A DNA stretch of 64,000 nt from Harmothoe impar (lineage: Eukaryota > Annelida > Polychaeta > Phyllodocida > Polynoidae). Positions 33,294 to 45,837 of the stretch are shown here, one piece after another; the stretch's first letter is position 1, and every line of letters begins with the position of its first letter. The stretch is taken from positions 19,832,381 to 19,896,380 of the forward strand of contig OX381713.1 in the NCBI GenBank assembly GCA_947462335.1. The letters are read 5' to 3'. The position numbers and the translations under genes were made by a program. The notes beneath the pieces were generated by a model. That model saw only the letters and a program-made list of their open reading frames with translations. It had not been told where the DNA came from and did no database searches.

Positions 33294-34966
33294 CTGTTAA
33301 AATAAAAACCATTCAAGTTTTAGGCAAATTGCTCTTTGAGAATGTATCAATACATGGATAAAAGAAATAATTTTTAGACATATATGTATAAATATAGCCC
33401 TTTGAAGACGGCATGATGCATCATGGCTCCAGGTTCCCCATTAGGCCTGTGTCCATTATACGACAAGGAAAGTGGAATATATGGCCGTTTTGACGTCCAG
33501 CAATATGTACATATCTGGGAATATATTTTGTAGATATAGATTCTACTTTAACTGCAGGTATGCTGTGTCCACTAGGCGTTATAAATTGCTGCCCAGATTG
33601 CCCAGGGCAAACATGGACAAGGTTTTACAATAGAATAAAGAGCATATATTCCAATTTCTGCACTAAAAATCAAACATGTTAGATATTTTAACGTCAACTT
33701 TTAACGTCCACTTTTGACATCCACATTTTGATATTCATTTTTGTATTTCAGAATTTTGTAGTCAAGGTGTGTTCACAGGGAGACAAAACATATATATTTC
33801 ATATTTGTATTCAAATTCACGTTTTGAAGGACGACAAACGGCCTCGTATATATGCTAGTGTACACAGGCCTATTGCAGTACTGGCGAGCACTGTTACTCA
33901 AATGTGCTGCTGCATTGGTGCATCATGTTGAGACTTCAGTATTACATCAGCCCATACAGGGTTTGAATGATCCATGAATGTTGCACTGTCGTACTGCCTT
34001 AGTACCAGGGCAGAATTCGATTATTTCATAACTCATGACAACAAAAGGGATTTACATAAAGTATCCCACCAAATGCAGTACCCCTATTGTTCAAAATGTG
34101 TTGGCTCGCACGATGGCCATCAAATATCATAAATGTGCCATATCTATTGAAAAGCAAAGTCTTCATTTGATATTTCTCAGACAGAAACGTTAACATCTTG
34201 TATGAAATAAGTCAGGAAATACAAATGACCCCAACTTATCTTCTATCTGAAGAACATTATGCATCCCCGCATTATGCATCCCCGAGCATTACAACTAAGC
34301 TTTTCATTCAATAAGTTTTGCAATTAAGGTCGCTAAAGCAATTACACCTTAAAACATTTTTTTTTCACAAGTACATTCAAATCACACATTTACATATAGA
34401 AAATCGAATAATTGGTGAAAATCCAGGAACTGCAAGAATGTCAGAGTCAATACCCTCAGCCCCTTATAAATTACTTTTCTTTTTCTCAGGGAATTTAGAT
34501 GAATCACGGGAATAATCCTCTGAAACATAAAAAATGCGGGATTCCGCACATCTGCGGAGATTTCACACATCTCTGTCAACTCCCAGTCCACAAAAAAAGG
34601 TGACTTTTGTAACCACAGATGCCATAATATTACAATACAATTTATACTGCAATAATTCATCTACCCAATCTAATAACAATATAAGGTGACATGTATACCT
34701 GTATATGGTGAGTGTAGATGTGGTATACAGCAGGAAAACTTGGAGACTGAGTGGTGTGCTTGTCCAGTACACTGACCACCGTCCACGGTATATAGTATGA
34801 GGGTCCACACCAATGCACCCTCATCATTATGCATGAACAGTCTGACCCTCATTATACATCCTGAAATATATCAAACCGTGTGACTTCCATTTTATCAACT
34901 GGGTAGACATAGGGGACACACGGGTCCTGCCCCCTCCTCCTCGCCCCCCCCCCTCCCAAAAAAAGA
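33294..34966. other. Upstream of the MFSD6-like gene, no further gene seen
   Basis: Upstream non-coding exons may lie here, since the first identified exon starts at an acceptor (ttttaacag at 33294), but I could not place them. GCATGATGCATCATG and CATTGGTGCATCATG motifs occur at 33410 and 33913 and recur near 48090, 49140, 58330 and 61255. No gene recognised. Confidence 0.45.
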
Positions 34967-35055
34967 AGAAGAAAAAGACAAAATGATAATAAAAATTATT
35001 CAGTAGAAACAAGAGAGGAGGAAGAAGAAAAAAGAGAAAGGGGAAAAGGGAAACC
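34967..35055. repeat. Purine-rich low-complexity tract
   Basis: Nearly all A and G (AAAGAAGAAGAAAAAG, GAGGAGGAAGAAGAAAAAAG). It follows a C-rich run at about 34930-34955. Confidence 0.8.
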
Positions 35056-35578
35056 TGGCCCTCCTTTGTAAAGTGTAAAAAATGTCACATGCCAAAAACA
35101 TGCAGTTCCTGGTCCCCAGATCTGAGTTTCCATTATAGGCTTATAGCGTATAGCAGTCTTCTCCAGTGTACAGGCAAAGGAAAATGGCATTCTCCAAAGA
35201 AAAATCCAACTTTAAAATTGATGTCATAAGCTTTCCAGTGATATTTCACACTATAATATATCAATTTAATATCAATGTTTCCATGGCAACACATATCAAC
35301 AATGACACACATTTTTGGCTTTAAAACGTTCAATGTATAGTCTACGATCACCCTGGGTGATCACCTAGGAATTAGGATCACCTACACTGAAAAACTCTGA
35401 GGTCGTCTTACAGGACGACCCTAGGGTCTTCTAAGTAGTGGGGTATCTTAGCTCCATATATGTGGATGATCGTTCACTTTGTGATAGAAGCATATAAATT
35501 GGTCCCAATATACTTTATAGGGTACTTTTTCATTTCAGGATGGGAGGCACCTGGAATTTTGAATTATTATGAATAATT

Positions 35579-36273
35579 ATACACTGAAAACTTTATGGGA
35601 GAAAAAGTAATCAAGGGTGATTACTTTTCGTAATCACAGTGATTGTGACACAAGTGAGTACTTGGTAATCACTAGAGTAATCATATGTGATGACCCCGGG
35701 TCATCACTATGATTACTTAAAGAAAACAACATTTATGACTAATTTCATATAATTCATTTCTCTGTACTCTGTTCTCTGTACAAAATATCTACACCTAATA
35801 AGTTTATAATCACCCCCTCATCTTGTTGTCATATACTGATAGAGAGCACTTTTAACCCTCAGAGCAAGCCTAATAAGGCATATTTGTGAATACAGTAACC
35901 AGCAGCCTATTCTTACCTTAGTAGATATTGTTTCAGGCACAAAGAAGGGGTGCATGTGTACACATGTGTATGCTCTTGATAATTTTGCTAAAATCTTACT
36001 TGTAAAGAACTTGAGTTCCTTATGTGCCAATATTCTTCATAGATATCATTTTATAAGTTTCTATGATTAGAGTTGATAGAGATATGAATCCATATATGGC
36101 CTGGAGTATAAACTACATGTTCTATTACTATCTAGTAGGGCCCCCTGGTGGCAAATATTCTAATCAAGATGATGACTTTGGGTAATCACAGTGATGACCT
36201 CAACTAATCAACTGGCTATGATTACCCTAACTAATCAATAGTGATTAGTTTTAGATATTCCTAAGTTTTCACT
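35579..36273. mobile_element. ~0.7-kb DNA element with TACACTGAAAACTT ends
   Basis: The left end TACACTGAAAACTT (35579) and right end AAGTTTTCACTGTA are inverted with one mismatch and may be flanked by a TA duplication. Subterminal GTAATCACAGTGAT and TGATTAC motifs are repeated on both sides. No transposase frame. Confidence 0.6.
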
Positions 36274-37969
36274 GTAATTATAGGGCAAAGCTTTTTGTAC
36301 AAATGGCAATATTTTGAATCTGAATAAGATCTAGGGATCCCTCATGTGCATAATTATCATGGGAGTTAAATGCACAAGGGTAGGTCCGTTTTTCTACATC
36401 ATGTGAACAATGCAACTAAATAGTGCATGAAGAATTTCATTGCAAAGCACAACAAATCCATTCCAGAATTGAAGCATGTAGTGATTGCTCTAAGGCTACC
36501 AAATTGGCAATTATAGCGCCCCGGATATCGTGTGTACATCAGAGAGGACCTAAAGACATGAAAAATATAATTTTGAGCAAAAATTATCTTAAAATTGCAT
36601 GTACCTATTCCTGACTTAGGCCTACACCAAAAATTGGTGTCATTTTTCAAAATGGCGCTTTTAATATTGCGTTTTGGAACCAAACTTGTCTGTAGTAAAA
36701 ATGGTCTAAAAAGTGGTCTTTGTGACCTCAGGCGATCTGGCACAATAATTTAAGTGACCTGGCGACTTTTGGAGAAATTAGTGAATTTGTGACCTGAGGT
36801 AACCTGGTACAATGATTTAAGCGACCTGGCAACTTTTGAAGAAGTTTGTCTGTAGTAAAAATGGTCAAAAAAGAGACTTTGTGATCTTAGGCCTATAATT
36901 TCTGTGACTTCCTAGCTCGAGGGGGGGGGGGGGGATAAAAGGCCTACAAATTGTGCCTGCGGAGGGCAATTATTTGTGGCCTTGCAACCTTGGACATTTT
37001 CAACTTTTTGGGCATTTTGGACATTTTGACACAATTTAAAATGGAATAGGGGACTAGGCCTAGGCCTAAAGCCCGGGGGGCACTTTCTCAGATTTGGATA
37101 CCATGTGAGGCCTATCTCGAGTTAAACGCAAATTATGCATTCTTGTATGAGATATAATGTCTCAATATGATTGTGACACGATTTATAGCCGATATATAAT
37201 GTAACATTGACGAGATTATATTGACATGATGGATCAAACACAAGGAAAATTCGCTGTAAAAATGTTTAAAAACTCTGGTGAATAAAAGTTAAATTATTAC
37301 TAAAAAAAAAAAAAAAAAAAAACGATTCCAAGGGAAAGGGTCCGTTTTGGGGTCCTAGGCACGGGCCCGCGAGGGCCCTTGATAAGGGGTGTTTTTAAAG
37401 CAAATTTTGGGAGAAAGGGGTACATTTTCCGAGCTTTGAAGGGTAATTTTTACTTTATTTTCTTATAAAATTTCTTGGTCACCCTTGGGAAGGGATTTTT
37501 TGCAGGGTGACCTGTAATTAGGGTGTACTTTTCAGGGTCATCTGTGATTTAGGTCTTTTTTCTTGCTAATTTTCTCTTGAAAAGGTTATGATTTTTGAAA
37601 ATTTCGCCCCTTGATAAGGGTACCAGATTTGAGGTGATGTTCACACATTGTGACTATAGAAAAGATAGGGAGTGGCTCCCCGGGGCCTAAAGGGTCTAAA
37701 ATCTAGCTTTTTTTCATCAAATATGTAATGAATTAAAGTATGCGGAAAAATGAGTGAGAAATTATTAGAAATGTCTATTTGTACCATTTAAATGTAATGT
37801 TTTAGGTCTGTATCAATTGGACCCCCCTCCCCCCCTTGCCAAAAAAGGGGGGGGGCAGAAGCTGGGGGCATTAATTGCTATCGGTAGGCCCTATAGCATT
37901 ACAGTCATAACATTTATTGTGTGCTTTTATACATTTGAAATCAGGGTTGCAGTCTCAGATATCTATTAA
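36274..37969. other. Intergenic, low-complexity and short repeats
   Basis: A ~160-bp imperfect duplication lies at about 36688-36870 (GTCTGTAGTAAAAATGGTC twice, GACCTCAGG/GACCTGAGG, TTTAAGTGACCTGGCGACTT). There are poly-G at 36918-36934 and 37845-37856 and an A-run at about 37302-37322. No gene recognised. Confidence 0.5.
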
Positions 37970-38365
37970 GGGAGTGTTCATTTTTTAACAACAGGGGGGG
38001 GGTGGTGAGTTTTCGTTTTCACGCGTAAGTTATTTTGCGCCCCCCCCTCGGGAAGGGCCAAATTAAAATCCGCCCCCCCTCAGGAGGGGCTGAGTTATTC
38101 TGCGCCCCCCCCTCTCAATTTTTCTGCATCAATTTATGCTGTTTGCATCAGAGCTACCTAGAAATAAATCTATATTTCAAATATAGGATATAGTTACAAT
38201 GCCTATCCAGTCTACGGTCTTGCAGATTGAGAGTGGATAAATTTTATCCTCTTGTAAACAAATCAAATAGTGGCCGCTGGCCGAGGATCGCCGGTCCGTC
38301 GTCGGCTTGACGCCTGACTGTATCCATATGTTGCTTCATGACATGTACCGTAAAACCCCTCCTTT

Positions 38366-38444
38366 AAAGGCACACTAAACCCAGGACCTAACCCTGCCGA
38401 GTTTTGTACGCGAATGACGTAGTGGGTTCAGTGCAGCTTTAAGA
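38366..38444. repeat. Small foldback
   Basis: TTTAAAGGCACACTAAACCCA and TGGGTTCAGTGCAGCTTTAA form an imperfect inverted pair around about 40 bases. It resembles the smaller hairpin at 5235-5269. Confidence 0.55.
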
Positions 38445-40259
38445 CAAACTTATTTTAGGATATATTTTCCCGAACTAAGTGGTCGTCTTAAAGGCCTGGC
38501 TTTCTTAAGGTGGGTCGCTACCTGTTGAAAATGAACCCACTGCGCAGGTCTCTGCGCATGCAGCTTAAACGTATCAGAATGGGCCCAAATTGCACAGTCT
38601 GATACTGACATAAGTTCCCTATGTCATATTCAAAAATTAGGCAAATCCAAGTAAAATTGAGCATTTTATGGGACTTTTAATATTTGCTATATTTGTTACC
38701 GATAATATGTCCTATTTTTTACATGAATTAGTGCATTGGCATTATTTAAGAGGTTGATAAGAGGTTGATTTATCTTTTATTGATCTATTTGTTTCACATT
38801 TTTAATAATTTACAATCAGCACGACGTGTTTCCACTGGGTTCCTTTGGGTTATAAATACCGTACATTAATTAATTAGCGTCACGCGTACATGAGAAATAT
38901 ATATATCCATGTTGATCGACAAAAGATAGGGATGGCAGTCTGCATTGCAGATGTTTAATGCCACCCCTTCGTCATTAAATCACATTAATTATATTTTCCT
39001 AAAAAAATCCATGTTTGGGCAAGTTTACCAATGAATCTTCTTAGAAATACTATAGATCTTATCATGTTTCTTAAGACAGCCATGGTCATTTAATGATGAC
39101 ATTTTAGCACCAGATTTTGATGATATTACCCATCATACAGTGCTCTGAATATGAAATCTAGTCCGGTTTTGCATTATTTTTTATTTTCAAAGGCCCAAAA
39201 CTCTAAAATTATGCACGGGACCACCCATCAAAATTACTTTCATATGTTAGCAAATGATCTGAACTAATTTCTGAGAGAGTTTAAAAAAATTCTGTTAATA
39301 CTGAATACTATTTTTAGCCAATAAACCTACAAAATAATGACAATTTATTCTTACCCTTTCCCGAAACATCACATTTTTACCCAGAATGCCATTGCATACA
39401 ACTGTAAAATTATTTTTGCAGTAAAGTGGAACATATAGGCGTTTCACATGTGAGGTTTTACCTTTCTGTGCATAAATGTTGATATGAAAAAAAATCATGG
39501 AAGTTTTCACTATTTTTTCTATTTTTTTGTGAAAAAAGAAAATACTTAAATTTTTCAAAATTCTGTATTTAAAAAAGTAGCTCGGGACCCCCCATTTTTC
39601 TTTGCATTATCCAATTCTATATGCTTTGGAGTGCATGTAGAAAAAAAATAGAGAGATTCTGTTGACTTTGATCAAAGGGTAGCGACCTACCTTAAATGGG
39701 TTTAAAGAGAAAACCTTTTACAATGAATGGCCTTGATCCAAACCGGTGGCCTGGTCAACCAACAAGGCAGTTTAGTCCTAGTTTGAAACGAACAGTTTGT
39801 AACAACCTATCTCGTATGATGAACCACCCTGAGTAGATTTCATGATCACTATTTTGGTTTCTATCGTTGGTTTTTGGATTAGGTTCATGTACTGAACTAC
39901 AGGAGTGTGATGCAAACCACACTTACATTTTATCCAACATTTATTAGGCGCACAACAGTTCCCTTTTTTAAACCGGATAATATGTTCGATTCTAGTTGGA
40001 ATTACTACAAACATTTTTCAATTTTAGATAAGTAAATTGTTCCTCTACCGCCAATCAAAGGGTGCATTGATAAGACGGTTTTGTTGATGGGAATTCCGTA
40101 AATTTTGGAATATCAATTTGGGGGATATTAATGGCATCCTTACTGAGTAGTAAATTCACAATTTCCTGAAGAGGCCAATATAGTGACGTTAAAGTATGTT
40201 AGCTGCAAGAAAAGGGCGGCAGTCAAACCAAGTGGGTTTGGTGCCATATCCAATTAAGT

Positions 40260-41440
40260 AAATTCTGAAGGTCTAGACTTGAAAGGGTGCATTCTGATTG
40301 ATTTTGGCAGGGGTTTAGGGGTCTGTTGTTGCTGGGTTTTGGATGACCCATATTGTCATCTATAGGCTGGGACAATTGTAAAAACTAGGTTCTTGTATAA
40401 GCCTGAGGGTAACAGCCCGCCAAAATGAAGAGCCCCCCTGGTGCTTTATCGCAATAATATGGAAGTCCAATCTGCAGAAATCTTTGGCTAAGGCTTTGGA
40501 ATATGTTGAAGGTCTATACTTGAAATAGTGAATTTTGGCACACAATATATCAAAGCTCAGACCAGTATTCATCCTCTGTTGATGGTGCTGGAAATTCATT
40601 TTTTAAAAGGAAAGATTTTAGAAGGGCTAGACTTGAAATAGGGCGATCTAGTGTAGTCCTATTTTGGTAAACATGACAGTATAAAGGCTCAGATCTGGAT
40701 TCCTCCTCAGTCAATGGCACTGGGACATATTTTCAAGGGCTAAGTATTGAAGGTCTAGGCTTCAGTGTATTCAGCCCCTTTCTTTTTGAATATAAATTAT
40801 GGAAAATTTTGAATGTCCAGTCTTGAAACTGTGCTATTTGGCACAGAATATATTAAGGCTCTGATTTGGATTCATCCTCATTTTATAGATTTGAACAACA
40901 AGTGAGGAAACAGTTTCATCTTGTGTAATTCTGGATAGCTTAGGATTGCTCTGCAGATGTTAAACTATTAAAATAACGAATAATTTGCATCAGCCTTCAT
41001 CTTTGGGGCTGGGATCAAGGCTGCAGGGGCGGCGGAAGGTGGATAAAGTTGGAAGGGCCCAGGTCCCAAAACCTAATGGGTGTTGAGTAACAAATAGGAG
41101 TCTATTTAAGAATTTCCCCTTCAAATTGGTGCATTAAGAGTGGTTTGAATAATCGTTAGAGGTTTTTGAGAATTTACATTTAATTTGATGTGTTCTGATG
41201 GAGTTTGAGCTTGCCATATGATAAAATTTTAGGAATTTTATCCTGAGCTTAGTGTTTTGTAGGGGTTTCTGAGTTTGTTTCCCAAAAAGTTGGGGGGAAC
41301 AAAATTATGTTTTTTTGTTTTTTTTTGGGGGGGGCCTAGGCCCCCTGCTCCCCCCCCTGTTCTGCTGCCACTAGGCTGGGATATGAGGGAACACATTTTT
41401 TTCTGGAAATTTTGAAGGTCTAGAATTAAAATGGTGCAAT
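40260..41440. repeat. Degenerate ~115-bp tandem repeat inside the 4-kb element
   Basis: GAAGGTCTAGACTTGAAA-like openings at about 40268, 40508, 40622, 40748, 40808 and 41410 are followed by GTGCATTTTGGC, AAAGCTCAGA and TTCATCCTC motifs. The units are well diverged, so the array is old. Confidence 0.6.
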
Positions 41441-42060
41441 CTACTGTCTGTTTTCACACATAGCTGGTGCCCAGCCTGGGCTGCCCAACCATGTCCCTTT
41501 TTAGTTCAAACTCCACAGACATGATTTTTTTTTGTAGTCTGGTCTGATATATCAGCAGAAACCGTCAACCGGTAGACTGGTCTGTTGAAAACACACATAT
41601 TGCTGGCAAATGCAGGACTACAGTGCACACTCTTCCCCTCCCCCCAAGTGAAAATTTTGAAAATTCACAAAGTAAAATTGTCAGATTTAACGGGAGCGAC
41701 ACAAAGTGTCGCAAGAAAATTTTATGATTTTAAAAGTAATTTGCTGCATTTTATGGCATTTCTACAGAAAAAGTGAAGAGTTTAAGTATTCAGCATCACG
41801 TCGCGATAAATCGCGCCCCCTCCAAAGGTGTGGAGTTATTTTACGCCCCCCCCTCAAGAGGCTCAAGTTATTTTACGCCCCCCCCTCGGAAGGGGTCAAG
41901 TTATTTTACGCCCCCCCCCCCCTAAACTCACCACCCCCCCCCTGTTGTTAAAAAATGAACACTCCCTAAATCTAGATCATTGGGTAAGGCCTGTGGTGGC
42001 TTCCCTCTTCCTTGCTGCCAAAAGCGCGCCAAAACCGACCCCCGGACGCAGGCTCCCTTG

Positions 42061-42114
42061 GCGCATGCGCGAGGTCCTTCTTCAAACATGGCGGCATCTC
42101 CCAAAATCTGAACG
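42061..42114 (+). promoter_or_regulatory. EHMT promoter/first exon with NRF1-like and YY1-like sites and a uORF
   Basis: GCGCATGCGC at 42061-42070 is a perfect NRF1 palindrome. AAACATGGCGGC at 42085-42096 fits a YY1 site of the type often placed just inside first exons. A donor aacg|gtaagg ends the exon at 42114, and the next exon begins at 43331. The ATG in the YY1 site (42088) opens a six-codon uORF, MASPKI then TGA, ending before the donor. There is no obvious TATA box. The surrounding 42,000-42,550 is the most CpG-rich stretch nearby. The transcription start is inferred. Confidence 0.6.
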
Positions 42115-43335
42115 GTAAGGAAGAAGTTTTGGTTGAGTTTCTACCCGCTTGAAATATGATACAGGCTCAAGAAGTCATGTGCAAGCGTAAAATATAGTAT
42201 TCTTAGCTTTGTATAGAGCAGTCTGTGATACCCGGAGGGCTAGTGGATAAAATCTGCCTTTGAAGTGGCGATTGTGTGCTCTGATTTTGTCCCTCTTCGC
42301 GATTGTCCTGTCGTTCTGACAGTGGCAACTGAGATTATCTCCTCTAAAACCGTGACACGAGACAAACTTACACACTTTTTAAGGAAAATAACCAGACAGC
42401 CGAATAAGAGGGCGAGTTGTATTGGATAGGGGGACTTTAAAGCGCGTGCCACTGTTATTCTGTGTCAAGTTAGGTTTGTTTTGAAATGAGGACTGCGAGG
42501 TGCGCGGCGCTCGTGTCTTGAAAAGTTCAGGGAAGAAACGATGACACCCTTTTCACTTTCAGATTCACTGATCTGTGTCAAGGCTAGACAGCGTAGCGTA
42601 GCACTATGTTCATATCTGGAAAGTAAACTAGCTAAGTTTATGGTGTGTTGTTTGTGGTTTACATATATAGGATGCCAGCAGTGTTTTGAAGACGGCAGCC
42701 CCACCTTTGACCCCCACAGTAGATAAGTGTCAGTGATTTAGATTGTCGCATGGACACTGGCGACGGGTCATCAGGGTGGGGCGTAGGGAGGGGGGGGGGA
42801 GTTGTTGCTATTATAGACTGCGGCTTAAAATTAATCTGGCTTCCCACATTAACATGACACAGTGCAAAAGAGACATTGGCTAATACATGTGTATTGAGGT
42901 TACTTAATTTGATATCCGCTGTTGTCCAATTGTGTATTGAGTGCACAGAAATGTGACCACCTGTTACTAGTGTTAGGCCTACTGGTACACATGTTCAAGA
43001 TGTTATCATTTTGGTTTAGGGGAGGGGGTGAAGATAAAGATTGGAGGTGCGGCACAGAGTAGACCGGGGAGTAGACCTGCAGACTACATGCATCATCAGA
43101 ATTTATGACAAACTAAGCCTTAATTGCTATCTATCGATGTGTGTTGTACATGGGCTACAGGCCCATTTGTTTTGATTTATATCAATAAAATGGTAGAAAT
43201 AAGGGACTGGCCATTTACTATCCACCCGGGTCCCCTCTTTGAACTATCATAGCAACACGCTGGCTTTTTTTGCCAAAGAGCAAAAGATGTTGAACTGTGT
43301 AGATGCTATATTGAATATTTCTATTTCTAGGTGAC

Positions 43336-45837
43336 ATGGACAGTGTGAGTGAGGACATCTCCATGGAAACGTTGCCAGACGTGGCGTCAGATAGGAAGCA
43401 CAAGTCTTCACCCGACGACACAGTCGTCTTAAAAAGTAACAACAAATCTCATGTTGCAGTAACTGAGGTGGCTCTCGGTACCAGTGCTAAGCCTTCAGGA
43501 GTGGAGGGAATAGAGAACCGGACACCACCACACAGTCCAATGCCCTGTAAGGCTGTCGAAGCGCTCCGCAAGGAGCCTCGTGCCAAAATGTCGCTATCCC
43601 CGAGTAAATCAGCTACCGAGACAAGCTCTGCTAGCTCAGTGGCCATCCGACAAAATTCTACTGCACGGAAAACGATGGCCTCCGCGTCATCATCGGCATC
43701 TGCTCAGCAGGATAAGAGTCGTGGTGGGGCGCAGTCTAAGGGCAGCCAGCCCTCATCAGAGACAACCGACCCATCAATAAGGAGTAGCTCGGTTGAATCT
43801 GATAGCCGCGAGAAAGCTGATGATGCATCCGTCAAATCTGATGCCTCCTCCACTGGCGGGTCATCAAGCAACTCTCTAGGCGAGCGTCGAAGTGCACGGA
43901 AGTCATTCCCCGGGAAAACAGCCCGCAAGAGCATGGATCGTGGCGGGGGTGATAACGCGGGGGTGTCTAGCGCAGCTAATAAACCTGCTATCGCCAACAT
44001 GACCCTGCAACTTTGTGAAATTGAGAAAACTTTGGGTATTAAGACTCTTGCTAATATTGATGCTAAGACCCTGGATAAGTTGATATTGGAGAAAGCAAGG
44101 ACTCCGCGTAGAGAAGCGACGAGTCGAAGTAGAACGGCCAGCCCTGATGTAGTAGCCAAAAATGAAGCCACTGCAACTAAAAGTGTGCCTGGGGATAACC
44201 AGATGATATCGATCCTAAAGAAAAATAATGTCATCGCCATAAAACGACAAACAGAGAAAACAGCGATGAGTGATACATCTAAAGAGACAGAAACCAATGC
44301 TGAAGGGGAAAAAACTGAAATACCTATACTACCAGTAGTCACCAAAAAGCGCAAAACAGAAAAAGACACCATCAGTAGCAAATCTGAAAAGACAGAGTCC
44401 ATAACTGACGGAGAACCCACTGAAAATGAAGAACAATCCTCTGAAAAATCTGAAATAGTTGAGAAAGAGACTGAGACCTCAGAGACAGGAGTTGAACTGT
44501 CAAACACTGAAACTATCACTGAGGAGGGCGAGTTGAGCTCTGGTCCAACTCCCAAGAAGAAGCGTAAGCGCCGTCTTGGTGGCTATGACCTGCCAGGTAA
44601 AAAGAAATCTGCCAAAAGCAAAACGGTGCCATATGTTAAACCCAAACCTAAACCGAAAGCTAAATCAGTGGTTAAGGGAGCGAAGGCAGTGCAGTCTGTG
44701 ATAACGAGTGATACGACCCCCGGTGGCAGCCATCTTGATGACAGCTACGAGACAATGGACGAGCTGGAGGTGAGTCAGAGCGAGGAGGTGACTTCAGTGG
44801 GGGATATTAAAAAGGAGGCGAGCGTCGTAGCATGCTCACCGGTGCTACAACGGGTGCGTGACTCCCCGGCCATCCTCAAAAAGACCCCTCTGTCTGTAAA
44901 TAAGACTGGTAAGTCCAAGCCTGTTCTTGGCAGCAAAAAGACACCAGGGGCACTACCTGCCATCAACAAACCGGCATATACCCCACCAACTGTCAAAAAG
45001 GAGGTCCTAGAGAAGAAGAAAAAGACACCCAAGGAGGGTAAGCCCTTGGAGAATAGTACACCCGAGCAGGTGGATTCCGATGTGATGGACACCACATCTC
45101 CCGGGGTCATTATTAACCCCAACACTCACAAGCCGTACAAGAGGGGGCCGTACAAGAAGAGGAAGAGTAAAGGGGAGGTGGACGGTGAGGGCACAGGTGT
45201 GGCACAGGACACCAGTATGGACTGTGAGGTAAAGGAGGAGACAAGTAGACTCAACTCCTCCCTCCCTGCTAGCCCCATTCTGGAGGTAGCCTCCAAGAAC
45301 CCAGCTGAGACAAAGGCAAAGGGCAAGACCAAGAAGTCTAAGGCTGCCAAAGCGGCTGTGTCAGAGGGGACTGAATCCCCCGGCCGCTCCCCTGGGGCGT
45401 CGAGGAAAAGGCCGCGTGGGTTCGTGGCCGTGTCTAAAGCCAAGCGGCAGAAGCTGGCTGGCTTCGGTGGTAATAAGGGTCTGAAAGTCGCCATGCAGAG
45501 TTTCTTTAATAAGAAGAAATTAAAACATGCGCTACCCAAGTCACCCAAAGCACAGAAAGTGGCAACACAGGCCACCACTGCCACGATAGGTGGTAAGGTG
45601 GTGAAACAGCAGCGATCTGTTATGGACATGTTCACGGAGCTGAACCGAAAACGCAGCGCCACCAAGGAGGAAAACACAGAAACAACCGAGGAAACTCCAG
45701 AGAAACCAGCAGAGGAAGAAACGCATGAGGAAGAAATGCTCGAGGATACACACGAGGGGGAAGTGTCAGAAATGATAGTGGAACCTGAACCTGAACCACT
45801 GGTTATCAACACAGTCACTCAGATAGAAAAGAAAGGG
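43336..45837 (+). CDS. EHMT exon 2: 834-residue disordered N-terminal region
   Basis: One 2502-bp exon beginning 5 bases after the acceptor ttctatttctag. It is Ser/Thr/Lys/Glu-rich with no fold. It contains TARKT (109-113), SARKS (186-190) and TARKS (195-199), which match the H3K9 context. A basic [13 protein letters not shown] block (408-419) serves as a likely nuclear signal. There are [16 protein letters not shown] basic clusters (602-613), MQSFFNKKK (720-728) and QRSVMDMF (759-766). An acidic Glu-rich stretch follows (778-820). The long antisense frames in this exon are shadows of its codon bias. Confidence 0.9.

Larger units (their letters stand above)
37970..41966. mobile_element. 4.0-kb non-coding element with GGGAGTGTTCATT inverted ends
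   Basis: The left end GGGAGTGTTCATTTTTTAAC, an ACAGGGGGGG run and GGTGAGTTT are matched in inverted order at the right end (AAACTCACCACCCC... to AATGAACACTCCC), about 43 bp. Both ends then carry tandem AAGTTATTTTGCGCCCCCCC/ CTCGGAAGGG units (37998-38118 and 41820-41920). The flanks are TTAA on the left and TAAA on the right, a possible TTAA duplication as in piggyBac- or Kolobok-type elements. No transposase frame is visible, so the element is non-autonomous or decayed. A related single terminus appears at the window end (63975-63992). Confidence 0.6.

Noticed and set aside
43704..45818. Long antisense frames (283, 116 and 230 codons) opposite EHMT exon 2
   Set aside because: They mirror the Ser/Thr/Glu/Lys-rich codon use of the real exon and have no homology or splice support.
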